Origin: a bacterium
GTDB taxonomy: Bacteria; Zhuqueibacterota; Zhuqueibacteria; Zhuqueibacterales; Geothermadaptataceae
Direction: 5' to 3'
DNA: 64,000 bases
NCBI GenBank assembly: GCA_024275575.1
Contig: JAJRYV010000081.1
Location: forward strand, 1-64,000
The notes under the pieces are model-generated. The model searched no databases and was not told where the DNA came from. It saw only the letters and a list, made by a program, of their open reading frames with translations. Positions 18,575-28,005 of this stretch are shown in pieces (within the stretch, counting starts at the first letter, position 1; the number at the start of each line of letters is the position of its first letter). A program made the position numbers and the translations under genes.

Positions 18575-20143
18575 CTAACGCAGGGTGCCGTTGGATAATT
18601 CACATTCATAAACTTTATTTGAAATAAAAACCTGCACCAGACTCTTGTCGACGCGCCCCTCATCGGCTTCTCTTTGCAAAATATCCAGGGTTTCCTGCAC
18701 AGATACGGCTTTTTTATAAGGCCGGTCTTTTGCCGTCAAAGCGTCGAATATGTCACAAATTGCGATGATGCGACCCTGAATATTGATTTCATCGGCTTTG
18801 AGTTTAAAAGGATAACCGCTGCCGTCGAGCCGTTCGTGGTGTACGGCGGCGATTTTCGGTACGCTTTCCAGGTCTTTGCTGAAGGGAATATTTTCGAGAA
18901 TGGCCAATGTCTTTTTCACATGATCCTGCATCTCGTAAAATTCCTTATCCGTCAAATTGCCCTTGAGAACAGATAAAATCTCGACTTCTGCATTGGTGAG
19001 GTAGGCGCAGCGCTTGCCCGATAAATCGGTGTAGGTCTTGCCGGCGATCTGTTTAATTCTTTTCAGGTTGCCGGCATTTAATCTGTCAGGGTTATTGATC
19101 GATTTAATGAATGCCAAATCATCCTCGATTTCCGCCAGTTTTTCCTGCAAATTCAATTCGAGTTTTTTACTGCGCCGGTTCGCCAATCCCAGCGTTTGCA
19201 AAAGATGGCGTTTTTTGTGCTCGGTTTTATTCTGTTCGAGAATTTTTATCATCTCGAAGCGGTATTCGATGACCTTGATTTGCTCTTTGTTCAGTTTGTG
19301 GGTTTTTTCGAGAATAGACTCATGCACGCCGATTTTGCCGATATCGTGCAGCCAACTGGCGATGCGCATTTCTTCGATCTCTGCGGCTGAAAATTTCATA
19401 TTGGCCAAAGCGCCGTCTTCGGTGCCGTTCACAGCCCGCATCAGCGCGACGCTGTAATCTGCAACGCGGCCGCTATGCCCGGCGGTGGAGGGACTCCGCG
19501 CGTCGATGGCTTTAACCGAATAACGTACCAGTGCGCGAAAAACACCCTGGATATTTTCGATGAGTTGGGCATTGCGAATGGCAACAGCGGCCTGGCTGGC
19601 AACCGAATGGATGAGGGTTTCGTGTTCTTTTTTGAAAGGAACCGTGTGCCCGTTCTCATCGAGGCTGTTGATCAATTGCAGCACTCCGATGATCTCGTCG
19701 GTATGATCGCGCAAGGGCACGACGAGCATCGATTTGCTGCGGTAGCCCATTTTGATGTCAAAATCGCGATTGAGCCGATACTCGACATGCGGTGATATTT
19801 TGTAGGCGTCTTTGATGTTTAAAATGTTGCCGGTAATAGCAACATAACCTCCGATGCTTTCTTTCGTCAGCGGTAAATAGGATGCATGAAATCCTGCAAC
19901 TTTGCCGTTGCGGCTGGCAAGGGATCGGGTTTGGGAGACGGCGAATTTGAGTTTATTTCCTTCGCGCACATACAAACTGCCGCCATCAGCATTGGTAAAA
20001 CTTCGGGCCTCACTTACAATTAAATCTAACAAGCGGTGTAGCTGGTGTTCACTGGAAAGCGCAATTCCGATGCGGTTGAGCCTCGAAATGAGACTCTCTA
20101 ATTCCCGCTTATTTAAAGATGAGGACAATGCTGTATTGACCAT
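18575..20143 (-). CDS. GAF and HD-GYP domain c-di-GMP phosphodiesterase
   Basis: A GGAGGAAGG site precedes the ATG at 20143. The 522-residue protein has a GAF domain (about residues 30-200; DGGSLYVREG, VVPLRDHTDEIIGVLQLIN) and then an HD-GYP domain (about 210-510) with HDIGKIG near residue 265 and HHERLDGSGYP near residue 435. These are the full metal-binding and signature motifs of active HD-GYP phosphodiesterases, which hydrolyse cyclic di-GMP. No membrane segment is seen, so it is a soluble protein that probably responds to a small ligand bound by the GAF domain. An insert of about 100 residues lies between the HD and GYP parts. Confidence 0.9.
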   Translation of the reverse strand: MVNTALSSSLNKRELESLISRLNRIGIALSSEHQLHRLLDLIVSEARSFTNADGGSLYVREGNKLKFAVSQTRSLASRNGKVAGFHASYLPLTKESIGGYVAITGNILNIKDAYKISPHVEYRLNRDFDIKMGYRSKSMLVVPLRDHTDEIIGVLQLINSLDENGHTVPFKKEHETLIHSVASQAAVAIRNAQLIENIQGVFRALVRYSVKAIDARSPSTAGHSGRVADYSVALMRAVNGTEDGALANMKFSAAEIEEMRIASWLHDIGKIGVHESILEKTHKLNKEQIKVIEYRFEMIKILEQNKTEHKKRHLLQTLGLANRRSKKLELNLQEKLAEIEDDLAFIKSINNPDRLNAGNLKRIKQIAGKTYTDLSGKRCAYLTNAEVEILSVLKGNLTDKEFYEMQDHVKKTLAILENIPFSKDLESVPKIAAVHHERLDGSGYPFKLKADEINIQGRIIAICDIFDALTAKDRPYKKAVSVQETLDILQREADEGRVDKSLVQVFISNKVYECELSNGTLR

Positions 20144-20280
20144 TTTCCTTCCTCCATGTTTGAGTCAGAACAATACAGTCTTGCCTTTTTTCATTAGCAA
20201 AAAGTAAAAACAAAATATAACGAAGATGAAATGCATAATCAAGGTTAAGTTTTTATTGTTATGAGTCTCATCCTTTGCAT

Positions 20281-21216
20281 TCACGCCTCTTTTTCACCAA
20301 AATAGAAAAACTGTCCCAGCAGACGGACGTAAGAACTCCACTTGACGCCGTCTTTATGCTCGCGTTTTTTGATGCGGTAAAACGCGTTCAGTTTGGAGTC
20401 GGTTTCATCAGCATAGTAGAGAATGAATCCTTCGGCAGTCATGGGCACAACCGGTGAGGCTTGCTCCAGCTTGCCCTGGTGGCTGAGAATTAAATGCTGC
20501 AGCCGAGTGTTCAGTTCCTCCGGGAATGCCGGGATTTTTTTGATTTTTTCGACGACAACCTGGTTGCCGATGACGATATGCCCAATGAGCCGCCCGGCAT
20601 CAGTGTATTCGAAAGTGGGGCCGTGCTGGTAGGATTGAATTTTGCCGATGTCGTGCAAGAGCGCTGCTGCCAACAATAAATCCTGATCAACTTGGGGATA
20701 AAGCGGGCAGAGTTTTTCACAGATTTTCGTCACACCGATGGTGTGCTCCAGCAGGCCGCCGCGGTAGCCGTGATGCCACATTTTACCGCCCGGTGTTTCG
20801 CAAAATGCGCTGCGAAAGTCATCATCTTCGGTGAATTTACGCAGCAGTGATTTTAAAAACGGATTGACGAGATGATCTGCGAGTTCGCTGTATTCCGCCC
20901 AGAGTTTGTCGATTTCTGCAGCGACCGCCGGCACGAGATCAGCCATGTCGACCTCATCTGAAGGCACAGCCTGACGGATGCGCTGAATACTGATTTGCTT
21001 TTGTCCCTGATAGGACTGCACCTGCGCTTTGATTTTTACCACTTCGCCGACGGTAAGGCTTTCCGCTACGCGGTCTGCATTTTCCCAGACATTGCCGGAA
21101 ATATGACCGCTGGAATCGCTGATATCGATAGCGAGGTAAAAGCCTTTATTATCGCGACGATTTTTCAGATCGGCACGCCGCAAAACGTAAAAACCGGTAA
21201 TTTCCTCTCCGAGCAT
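20281..21216 (-). CDS. YhaM-like 3'-5' exoribonuclease (OB-fold plus HD domain)
   Basis: The 311-residue protein has an N-terminal OB-fold (about residues 5-85; VLRRADLKNRRDNKGFYLAI, SGNVWENAD, VVKIKAQVQSYQGQKQIS) and a C-terminal HD domain with GGLLEHTIGV and LLHDIGKIQSY, the layout of the YhaM family, which degrades RNA and single-stranded DNA from the 3' end. The ATG at 21216 has no ribosome binding site. Eleven codons upstream, in frame, is an ATG at 21249 with a strong CCGGGAGG site, but its third codon is TAG (21241-21243). The codons between (QNRHIAEF) look like a normal family N-terminus. Either a point mutation or an error separates the gene from its real start. Confidence 0.78.
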   Translation of the reverse strand: MLGEEITGFYVLRRADLKNRRDNKGFYLAIDISDSSGHISGNVWENADRVAESLTVGEVVKIKAQVQSYQGQKQISIQRIRQAVPSDEVDMADLVPAVAAEIDKLWAEYSELADHLVNPFLKSLLRKFTEDDDFRSAFCETPGGKMWHHGYRGGLLEHTIGVTKICEKLCPLYPQVDQDLLLAAALLHDIGKIQSYQHGPTFEYTDAGRLIGHIVIGNQVVVEKIKKIPAFPEELNTRLQHLILSHQGKLEQASPVVPMTAEGFILYYADETDSKLNAFYRIKKREHKDGVKWSSYVRLLGQFFYFGEKEA

Positions 21217-21428
21217 GAATTCAGCGATATGTCTGTTTTGCTATGGCATGATTAACCTCCCGGTAATTGATCACAGGAAAAAAATTGCATCTTTTCTCAT
21301 CCATCTGAAATTGTGGGATGAATTTTTGCTTTTTTAAAAGATAGGAATGTTTTAATCGGAAGCAATATCTATCAGTTCCCAAGCCTGATTTGACCGGCGC
21401 ACAAGCCTATTCCGACGGGGTAAGTCTT

Positions 21429-22343
21429 TTAGATGCCAGCTGCTGTTTTCTCATCCACCCCCCACGACAGGGCGCGGTAATCGAATTTGCCGGCGCTGAT
21501 GATGTTGAATTTGACGATTTCAAAATTCGGGCTGAGATCGAAATCACGCGGTAAAATCTGGGAATAGTGACGCATGATCAATTCACCGCCGTAAGGGTTT
21601 TTTTTCTGTTTTAAACCGTTAAACTCCGTCGGGCTGACGGCAGGCGCAACAGGATAACCCACGAGTTGAAAGGCACGGGCGATCATGCCGGAACAGATAA
21701 CCTGATAGATATTGCGGTTGCCGAGACAGGCTTGCACGCTGCGTTCTTTGCGTGGTATCAACCAGCGTGGCATCAGCATGATCGCCAGATCGACGATGTT
21801 TTGCTGGTCGTATTTCAGACCGATGCTGTTGATCACATGATGCAGCACCACCTGCAGATCGTTTTTGCGAATTTTATACGGCCGGCAGATCCGGATATTG
21901 TAGGCTTCATATTTATCGAGAGGATTGACGACGACACCCTGACCTGTCAGCGCTTCGATGATCAGATGTTGCGCTCTGTCGCCGAATTTTTTCAGGTATT
22001 TTTCCCGGTAGGGGCTGTCTTTGCGGATGAGTTCATCACCGACATACAGGGCGATATGACTCCAGTGGCTGCTGGAAAACAGTTTGATGATCTTGCTCAG
22101 CTCGGTGCGTCCCTCGACGAGCACGAGGTCGCCCTTTTGAATGTATTTAAACAGATTATCCATATTATTATAAATCAGCCGGCGATATGATTTATCATCA
22201 TTATCCAGCTTTTGCAGTATTTTTGCACGAAAACGACGAAAATGTTTGTGGAAAACACCCCACGGTGTACTGCGGATGTTCAATCTTTGCAAAATTCGGC
22301 GGAGGGTCAGTTTTAAAATAATATGCAGTCTGCGCCAACTCAT
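21429..22343 (-). CDS. Permuted papain-like amidase (NlpC/P60-type, YiiX/C92-like)
   Basis: The ATG at 22343 follows an AGGA site; the longer frame to 22433 lacks one. The core carries KGDLVLVEGRTELSKIIKLF, SSHWSHIALYVG (catalytic His), IIEALTGQGV and QVICSGMIARAFQLVG (catalytic Cys), the order His-then-Cys typical of the permuted papain-like C92 group related to YiiX. It has no clear signal peptide, though the first 45 residues are basic. Such enzymes cleave amide or ester bonds in cell wall or lipid substrates; the exact target is unknown. Length 304 residues. Confidence 0.68.
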   Translation of the reverse strand: MSWRRLHIILKLTLRRILQRLNIRSTPWGVFHKHFRRFRAKILQKLDNDDKSYRRLIYNNMDNLFKYIQKGDLVLVEGRTELSKIIKLFSSSHWSHIALYVGDELIRKDSPYREKYLKKFGDRAQHLIIEALTGQGVVVNPLDKYEAYNIRICRPYKIRKNDLQVVLHHVINSIGLKYDQQNIVDLAIMLMPRWLIPRKERSVQACLGNRNIYQVICSGMIARAFQLVGYPVAPAVSPTEFNGLKQKKNPYGGELIMRHYSQILPRDFDLSPNFEIVKFNIISAGKFDYRALSWGVDEKTAAGI

Positions 22344-22515
22344 AAGTTTTTCCTGGAGTAAAACATTTGGAATTTGTATTTTTATTTTGAAAATTAAAGT
22401 ATTGAAGCAAGATAAGACATGCTCTTCTCGCATTCAAATTAAAAAAGTTCAATATCGATTCAAATTATTTGTGACACTTTCTTAAACCGGATTGCAATCC
22501 GGATTAATCCCATCT

Positions 22516-22590
22516 GTGCTGGCACACCTGTCGCCGGAATTCATCGAAAGCCTGATGAATCGCCTCACATCGCTGTACGAAATATCATAA
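22516..22590 (+). pseudogene. Possible tyrosine-recombinase C-terminal remnant
   Basis: The frame reads VLAHLSPEFIESLMNRL then a stop. AHLSPE followed by a helix is the usual end of phage-type integrases, just after the catalytic Tyr. Only about 24 codons remain, without a start. It lies in a 150-base gap upstream of iorA. The match is short, so this is tentative. Confidence 0.35.
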
Positions 22591-22639
22591 TTCGAATTCA
22601 TTTTTGCGGGATGATAGTGTAAAACAAAAGGAGTAAAAA

Positions 22640-23101
22640 GTGGCCAAACTCACATTAAATGTCAATGGAAAAACGTACACAGTCGATGTTGCTGCCGACA
22701 CACCGGTGCTGTGGGTTTTGCGCGATAGTCTCAAACTCACCGGCACAAAATTCGGTTGCGGCATGGCGCAGTGCGGTTCGTGTACCATCCTGCTCGATGG
22801 TGTGGCCGTGCGCTCTTGCACCATGCCGGTTTCCATGCTTGTCGGCCGCAAAGTGATCACCATCGAAGGCGTGGCCGAATCGAAGATTGGAGCGGCACTG
22901 CAGAAAGCCTGGCTCGCGGAAGATGTGCCCCAATGCGGATATTGCCAATCCGGACAAATAATGGCAGCGGTGGCCCTGTTATCGAAAAACCCCCATCCCG
23001 GCGATCAGGATATCAATGCTGCCTTAAATGGCCAGCTTTGCCGTTGTGGAACCTACCAGCGCATTCGCAAAGCCATTCACCTCGCGGCGGCGGAGGTGTA
23101 A
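22640..23101 (+). CDS. iorA: 2Fe-2S subunit of an IorAB-type molybdenum hydroxylase
   Basis: A GTG start after an AGGAG site. The 153-residue protein has a plant-type [2Fe-2S] motif (CGMAQCGSC with the fourth Cys in VRSCTMP) and a second helical cluster domain with CGYCQSGQ and CRCGTYQRI, the standard arrangement in small subunits of the xanthine dehydrogenase family. It transfers electrons from the molybdopterin subunit encoded just downstream. The large subunit starts one base after this stop, so the two are co-translated. The substrate may be an N-heterocycle or an aldehyde; the family name comes from isoquinoline 1-oxidoreductase. Confidence 0.92.
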   Translation: MAKLTLNVNGKTYTVDVAADTPVLWVLRDSLKLTGTKFGCGMAQCGSCTILLDGVAVRSCTMPVSMLVGRKVITIEGVAESKIGAALQKAWLAEDVPQCGYCQSGQIMAAVALLSKNPHPGDQDINAALNGQLCRCGTYQRIRKAIHLAAAEV

Positions 23102-23102
23102 A

Positions 23103-25298
23103 ATGAATATGAAAAAATCGATTTCCCGCAGGAATTTTATCATCAACAGCAGCAAGGCCGGTGGCGCCCTGATGCTCACTTTTGCGCTACCGTTGAAAAA
23201 ATCTCCCCTGGTGGCTGCCTCTGAAACGGATTTTGAACCCAATGCATTTATTCGAATTTCGCAAGATAACGAGATAACGCTGTGGGTCGCCCGCTCGGAT
23301 ATGGGGCAGGGTGTACGCACGGCTTTGCCGCTTATTCTCGCCGAAGAGCTGGAAGTCGATCTCGATAAAGTGAAAATAGAACAGGCAGACACCAATCGCG
23401 ATTGTGGCAAAATGGGCACTGGCGGCAGCACCAGTGTGAAACAAAGTTACCTACCGCTGCGTCAGGCCGGGGCGGCAGCGCGGGAAATGCTCATCAGTGC
23501 GGCGGCAAATCGTTGGAAAATCGAACGTTCAAAATGTATTGCTGAAAACGGTTTCATCATTCACAGAGGAAACAGTCGGAAACTGAGCTATGGGGAATTG
23601 GTTGCTGAAGCGGCAGTTTTACCGGTGCCGGAAGCAGCGCCGCTGAAAGAGAAGAAAGATTTTAAACTTATCGGCAAATCGCGCGGTCATCTGGATACGT
23701 TTGCAAGAATTTCCGGCACAGCGAAATACGGCATCGATCTGGAATTACCGGGCATGCGTTATGCCAGCGTTTTGCGGGCGCCGGTTTTCGGGGCAAAAAT
23801 CAAGTCGTTTGATGACGCAGCGAGCCGTTCGATTGCCGGCGTGCTTGAGGTTTTTAAAATTGAACGTCGCGGCAGCGGGGTACTACTCAGCGAAGGCATC
23901 GCGGTGGTAGCGGAAAACTACTGGGCTGCTTACAAAGGCCGCATGCTGTTGCAGGTGGATTGGGATTTGGGTGATAACGAAAAACTGGGCAGCGCTGATA
24001 TTCGTAAACAATTTATCGCCGATGCAAAAAAAACGGGCGTCGATGCCCGCAGCGTCGGCGATGCGGAAAAAGCATTTACCGGCAGTGAAAAGAAAATTGA
24101 ATCGATTTTTGAGGTACCGTTTGCTTCCCATTCGCCGTTCGAGCCGATGAATTGCCTCGCCGATGTACGCCCGGATGGTGTCGATATCCGGGGATCGTTG
24201 CAGAGCCCGCAGTGGGTGCAAAGCGAAATTGCCCGTGAGCTCGGTATAGAAAAAACACAGGTTACTGTGCATGTTTCTTTGCTCGGCGGTGGTTTTGGGC
24301 GTCGTCTCGAACCGGATGTGGCAAACGAAGCGGCACTGATTTCGAAAAAAATCGCCGCACCGGTAAAAGTCATCTGGACGCGGGAAGACGATACGCAACA
24401 CGGATTATACCGCCCGGCGAGTTATCACGTCCTGCAGGGCGCTCTTGATAAAAAAGGCAAACCGCTGGTTTTTTCGCACAAAATTGTCGCGCCGTCAATT
24501 TCCGGCTGGCGCTGGCCCGATGCCGTTAAAAACGGCCTGGACAATTCGATGATGGAAGGCTTAAAAAATCTGCCTTATAATTTCCCCAATCTGAAATTGA
24601 CTGGCGTCATTTCCAACACACCGGTGCATTGTGGCTGGTGGCGCTCGGTTTACAATTCACAAAATGCCTTTGCCAACGAAGTTTTTATGGATGAACTGGC
24701 TCGACTTGCCGGGCAGGATCCGTTTGAATTTCGTCTGGCGCTGCTCGCCGGGCCCAACCGTGAATTGGATCACTATCATACGCATCGCCTTCGTAAAACA
24801 CTGGAGATGGTGGCGAAAACCGGCAACTGGGGTAAACCGGCGCCGGGACGGTTTCAGGGCATCGCTTGCCACGCCTGCTTTTCCAGCTATGCCGCAGAAA
24901 TCATGGAAATATCAGTGGAGAAATCCGGCGCTTTTCGTCTGCATAAAGTCACCTGCGTCGTCGATTGCGGCACGGTAATCAACCCCAACGGTGTGCGTGC
25001 GCAGGTCGAAGGCGCTATCGTTTATGGGCTTTCAGCGGCAGTCAAAGATACGATTACTATCCGCGATGGCAGGGTCGAACAAAGCAATTTTCACGATTAC
25101 CGCATTTTGCGCATCGATGAAATGCCGGCAATCGAAGTACTGATCATCGATAGCGAAGAAGCGCCTACGGGCATGGGCGAACCGGCATTGCCGCCCGTCG
25201 CCGCCGCTCTTTCGAATGCGATTTTTGCTGCAACGGGTAATCGTATTCGCAAGTTGCCGGTCACTGCCGCAGCGATCAGCGGTTCTTCCGAAAGTTAA
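23103..25298 (+). CDS. iorB: Molybdopterin-binding subunit of an IorAB-type oxidoreductase
   Basis: I chose the ATG at 23103 because a GGAGGT site precedes it and the product then begins with a Tat signal (SRRNFIINSS; R9-R10). The 731-residue protein shows the family motifs WVARSDMGQGVRTALP, GTGGSTSVKQSY, LGGGFGRRLEPD (about residue 395) and the C-terminal PTGMGEPALPPVAAALSNAIF (about 688), including the catalytic Glu in the GMGEP segment. This architecture is that of the large subunit of isoquinoline 1-oxidoreductase and related aldehyde oxidoreductases, which hydroxylate substrates using a Mo cofactor. The Tat signal suggests a periplasmic enzyme. No Mo cofactor genes lie nearby. Confidence 0.9.
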   Translation: MNMKKSISRRNFIINSSKAGGALMLTFALPLKKSPLVAASETDFEPNAFIRISQDNEITLWVARSDMGQGVRTALPLILAEELEVDLDKVKIEQADTNRDCGKMGTGGSTSVKQSYLPLRQAGAAAREMLISAAANRWKIERSKCIAENGFIIHRGNSRKLSYGELVAEAAVLPVPEAAPLKEKKDFKLIGKSRGHLDTFARISGTAKYGIDLELPGMRYASVLRAPVFGAKIKSFDDAASRSIAGVLEVFKIERRGSGVLLSEGIAVVAENYWAAYKGRMLLQVDWDLGDNEKLGSADIRKQFIADAKKTGVDARSVGDAEKAFTGSEKKIESIFEVPFASHSPFEPMNCLADVRPDGVDIRGSLQSPQWVQSEIARELGIEKTQVTVHVSLLGGGFGRRLEPDVANEAALISKKIAAPVKVIWTREDDTQHGLYRPASYHVLQGALDKKGKPLVFSHKIVAPSISGWRWPDAVKNGLDNSMMEGLKNLPYNFPNLKLTGVISNTPVHCGWWRSVYNSQNAFANEVFMDELARLAGQDPFEFRLALLAGPNRELDHYHTHRLRKTLEMVAKTGNWGKPAPGRFQGIACHACFSSYAAEIMEISVEKSGAFRLHKVTCVVDCGTVINPNGVRAQVEGAIVYGLSAAVKDTITIRDGRVEQSNFHDYRILRIDEMPAIEVLIIDSEEAPTGMGEPALPPVAAALSNAIFAATGNRIRKLPVTAAAISGSSES

Positions 25299-25329
25299 AC
25301 GAAAAGAAATTCCCGCAGGGCGGCGACAA

Positions 25330-27777
25330 CTATCGCAATAATAACAGTTTGCGGGTTTTGACGATATTGCCAACCTGCATGCGGTAGAGATAGGTACCCG
25401 AGCTCACATCCCGGCCAAAGGAATCAGTGCCGGACCAACGACAAGTATGGTTGCCGGCGCCGGCAACGGCATCAAATAATACGTCTACAGTTTGTCCTTT
25501 GAGGTTCAACAAATGCACCTGAACTCTGCTGCCGGCATGTTTTTCAGGAATCAAAAATGAGATAATCGTTTCCATATTGAAGGGATTCGGATAATTTTGC
25601 TGCAGATTTAAAACAGTCGACAGAGCCTCATTTTCCGCTTCGGCAACCGCTGTCGTATTCATCGTAATCGGGATATCCGGCGCAGCAGAATCATCAGTGA
25701 TAATTTGTACTGCGGAAGCGATTAGCTCTCCGTCCTGCGGGATTGATGTTGGCGAAAGTCTGATGTCGCCAATTTTTTCACCGCTTGTAAAACCCTCCAG
25801 ACTGGCTAACGCCAGATATGCTTCATCACTGTTTTCGGGATTTAAAACGGCTTGCTGCTGTTTGGCCGCGGTATAAACGAGCGCCGAAGCCGGTGCCTGT
25901 TGCCACTGTAAAGTCAGGTTTACCGCTTTAATTTTCGTAGCATTTTGCGCAGCAAAAAGTGAAATGATCAGTGCGCCGTTTTCATCAGCAGCCGCGATGA
26001 TTTCAAGCGGCTGCGATTCGGCTGCTTTGGGCAGGCTGCTTTGCTGCCAATTGCCGGTGACGTCACCAAAAATAAAGGCGATAAAGTTCTTTGTCGCCTG
26101 ACCGACGAGATCGAATTGATGTGAAGCGGGATTAAAACTCCATTCACCGGTTGCGGCAGTCGCGCTGGTGAAAAATGCTGCATATCGCAAAACCGCCATG
26201 GCGTCCGCACCTGAGATCAAACCGTTGCCGTCGACATCGGCGGCCAGCTTTTGCGTCGGTGTGAGCTCACGTAAAAAAGCGGCGCTTTGCATAATCGCCA
26301 ACGCATCCGAGGCGCTGATCGCATTACCCGTGCCGCCGGTTTTTGCAGGTATAACCGTGTAATGACCGCGGAACAGCCCTTTGAACGCATAAGCGCCGGC
26401 CGCATCGGTTACGGCTGCCGCCTGTTCCGGCCCCTGAAGTTTGACGGTAACAGCGGCGACGGCTTGATTGTTGGAAAAATATGAAACCGTTCCATCGATT
26501 TCGTCCCGTGCAATTGTGCGAACCGTACCATCGATCAATATGATCGCGGGACTGCACATATCCTGTAAATCATTCGTCGAAAGATAGGTGTGCGTGCAAG
26601 TCGAATCAAAAAGAACCGGCGTTGTGGAATCGGGCAGGCCGACCGCTTTAAATTGCAACAATGCAATCTCAAGCTCAGCGCCGGATAATGCTGTGACTCC
26701 ATCACCCGCAAGTTGAAAAAGTGCATTGGCATTCGTGCCCGGGGGCGCTGCAAACGGTAAATTGCGGTTGATTTGTACGATCGATAAACCTGCCGTGTCA
26801 GTGCCGGGGAATACATCCTGCAGCCGGAGAGCGCTGCTATCCCAGGCAACGGTCACCTGCACAAAACCGATATTTTCGGCATTTTTCAAAGTCAACGGCA
26901 TTGCCACGACAGCGCCGATTTGGGCGTCGGTCTGGGTGGGAAAGGACAATATGGCAACCGGTGAAAGCACATGCACCCATACTGCTTGCGAAGTTCCGAC
27001 ATTTAATTCGCCATCGGTTGCCCGGGCGAGCAGGGTATACCACCCCGGATTTTGCGGCAGCCAGTCGAATTTCCACTGCTCAAAAGAGCCGTTGACTTTT
27101 TCCACGGTTTGCCATGTCAAACCGCCATCAAGGCTGATTTCTACTGAAATCACACCTGAACCGCCGCTGTCGGCCGCGGTGCCGGTCACGGTGATCAGTT
27201 CGAGACCGAATTCACTCGTATCTGCAGGAAAGGTGATTTCACCGGTTGGCGGGATTGCATCGCGCAGTGTGATTTCGCCATCGATGAAATCAATTTGTGC
27301 GCCGGAGAGATCGACAAGATTTATCGTTGTCAGAAACGAATGCCCCAATCGTCTGTCGATATGAATTGAGCTTTTGGCAGTGAATGTATCCTTAACATCA
27401 AATAGCAGTTTTGCAATTTCAAGGTTTTCACCCCTAATCGACTGCGTGCCGCCCCCGGAAAGCTGAAAAAGCACCTGCCGGTTGGCCGTGCTGTCTTCAG
27501 TTGCCAGCACCAGACTGGTGTTGATGAGTCCCAACTGCAAACCGGCGGCATCGCTTCCGACCCGGATATTGGGCGCTGCAAGCTGGAGAGCCATCGTATC
27601 AAATTCTACGATGATCTGAACAAAAGCGATATCCTGATCACTCGATAGATAGACCGGTATTTCGATGCTGTCACCCGGCGAAACAGTCAAACTGTCCACT
27701 GCGATTTGGTTTTGCGCCCAAAGTATCCCGTTGATAAACAAGAGTATCGCAGCAAAGAGAATTCGTTGTTTTTTCAT
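25330..27777 (-). CDS. Secreted double-cohesin and dockerin protein with C-terminal sorting domain
   Basis: Signal peptide at residues 1-22 (ILWAQ). Two cohesin-like domains follow, at about residues 25-175 and 280-425, each starting 'DSLTVSPGDSIEIPVYLSS' or similar, separated by an Ig-like domain (VTGTAADSGGSGVISVEISLD). Next is a carboxypeptidase-regulatory-like domain (about 432-480) and a dockerin (about 485-555) with the calcium-loop motif DVDGNGLISGADAMAVLRY. The last 90 residues have YPNPFNMETIISF, DVLFDAVAGAGNH and KTRKLLLLR, a FlgD-like sorting domain. Cohesin and dockerin on the same chain permit self-association or assembly with the neighbouring 1945-residue protein. No catalytic domain is present. 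Confidence 0.78.
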   Translation of the reverse strand: MKKQRILFAAILLFINGILWAQNQIAVDSLTVSPGDSIEIPVYLSSDQDIAFVQIIVEFDTMALQLAAPNIRVGSDAAGLQLGLINTSLVLATEDSTANRQVLFQLSGGGTQSIRGENLEIAKLLFDVKDTFTAKSSIHIDRRLGHSFLTTINLVDLSGAQIDFIDGEITLRDAIPPTGEITFPADTSEFGLELITVTGTAADSGGSGVISVEISLDGGLTWQTVEKVNGSFEQWKFDWLPQNPGWYTLLARATDGELNVGTSQAVWVHVLSPVAILSFPTQTDAQIGAVVAMPLTLKNAENIGFVQVTVAWDSSALRLQDVFPGTDTAGLSIVQINRNLPFAAPPGTNANALFQLAGDGVTALSGAELEIALLQFKAVGLPDSTTPVLFDSTCTHTYLSTNDLQDMCSPAIILIDGTVRTIARDEIDGTVSYFSNNQAVAAVTVKLQGPEQAAAVTDAAGAYAFKGLFRGHYTVIPAKTGGTGNAISASDALAIMQSAAFLRELTPTQKLAADVDGNGLISGADAMAVLRYAAFFTSATAATGEWSFNPASHQFDLVGQATKNFIAFIFGDVTGNWQQSSLPKAAESQPLEIIAAADENGALIISLFAAQNATKIKAVNLTLQWQQAPASALVYTAAKQQQAVLNPENSDEAYLALASLEGFTSGEKIGDIRLSPTSIPQDGELIASAVQIITDDSAAPDIPITMNTTAVAEAENEALSTVLNLQQNYPNPFNMETIISFLIPEKHAGSRVQVHLLNLKGQTVDVLFDAVAGAGNHTCRWSGTDSFGRDVSSGTYLYRMQVGNIVKTRKLLLLR

Positions 27778-28005
27778 GTGTAATTCCTCAGCGTTTTAAC
27801 CGGCAGACAGAAAAAGAATGACTGCATGCCGGTTGATTATTCGTCTTTCGTTCAGCCATATCCGCTTGGCGGGATTTTCTTCCTGCTTGTCAACCGTGGT
27901 AATCCCACCGTCGGATTCCATCGGGGATTCCCCGTAGATGCAGCACGTGAGCTTAAATCCCGATGAGCATATTGGGGCTGAATAGATACGATTATTCAGC
28001 GATAA

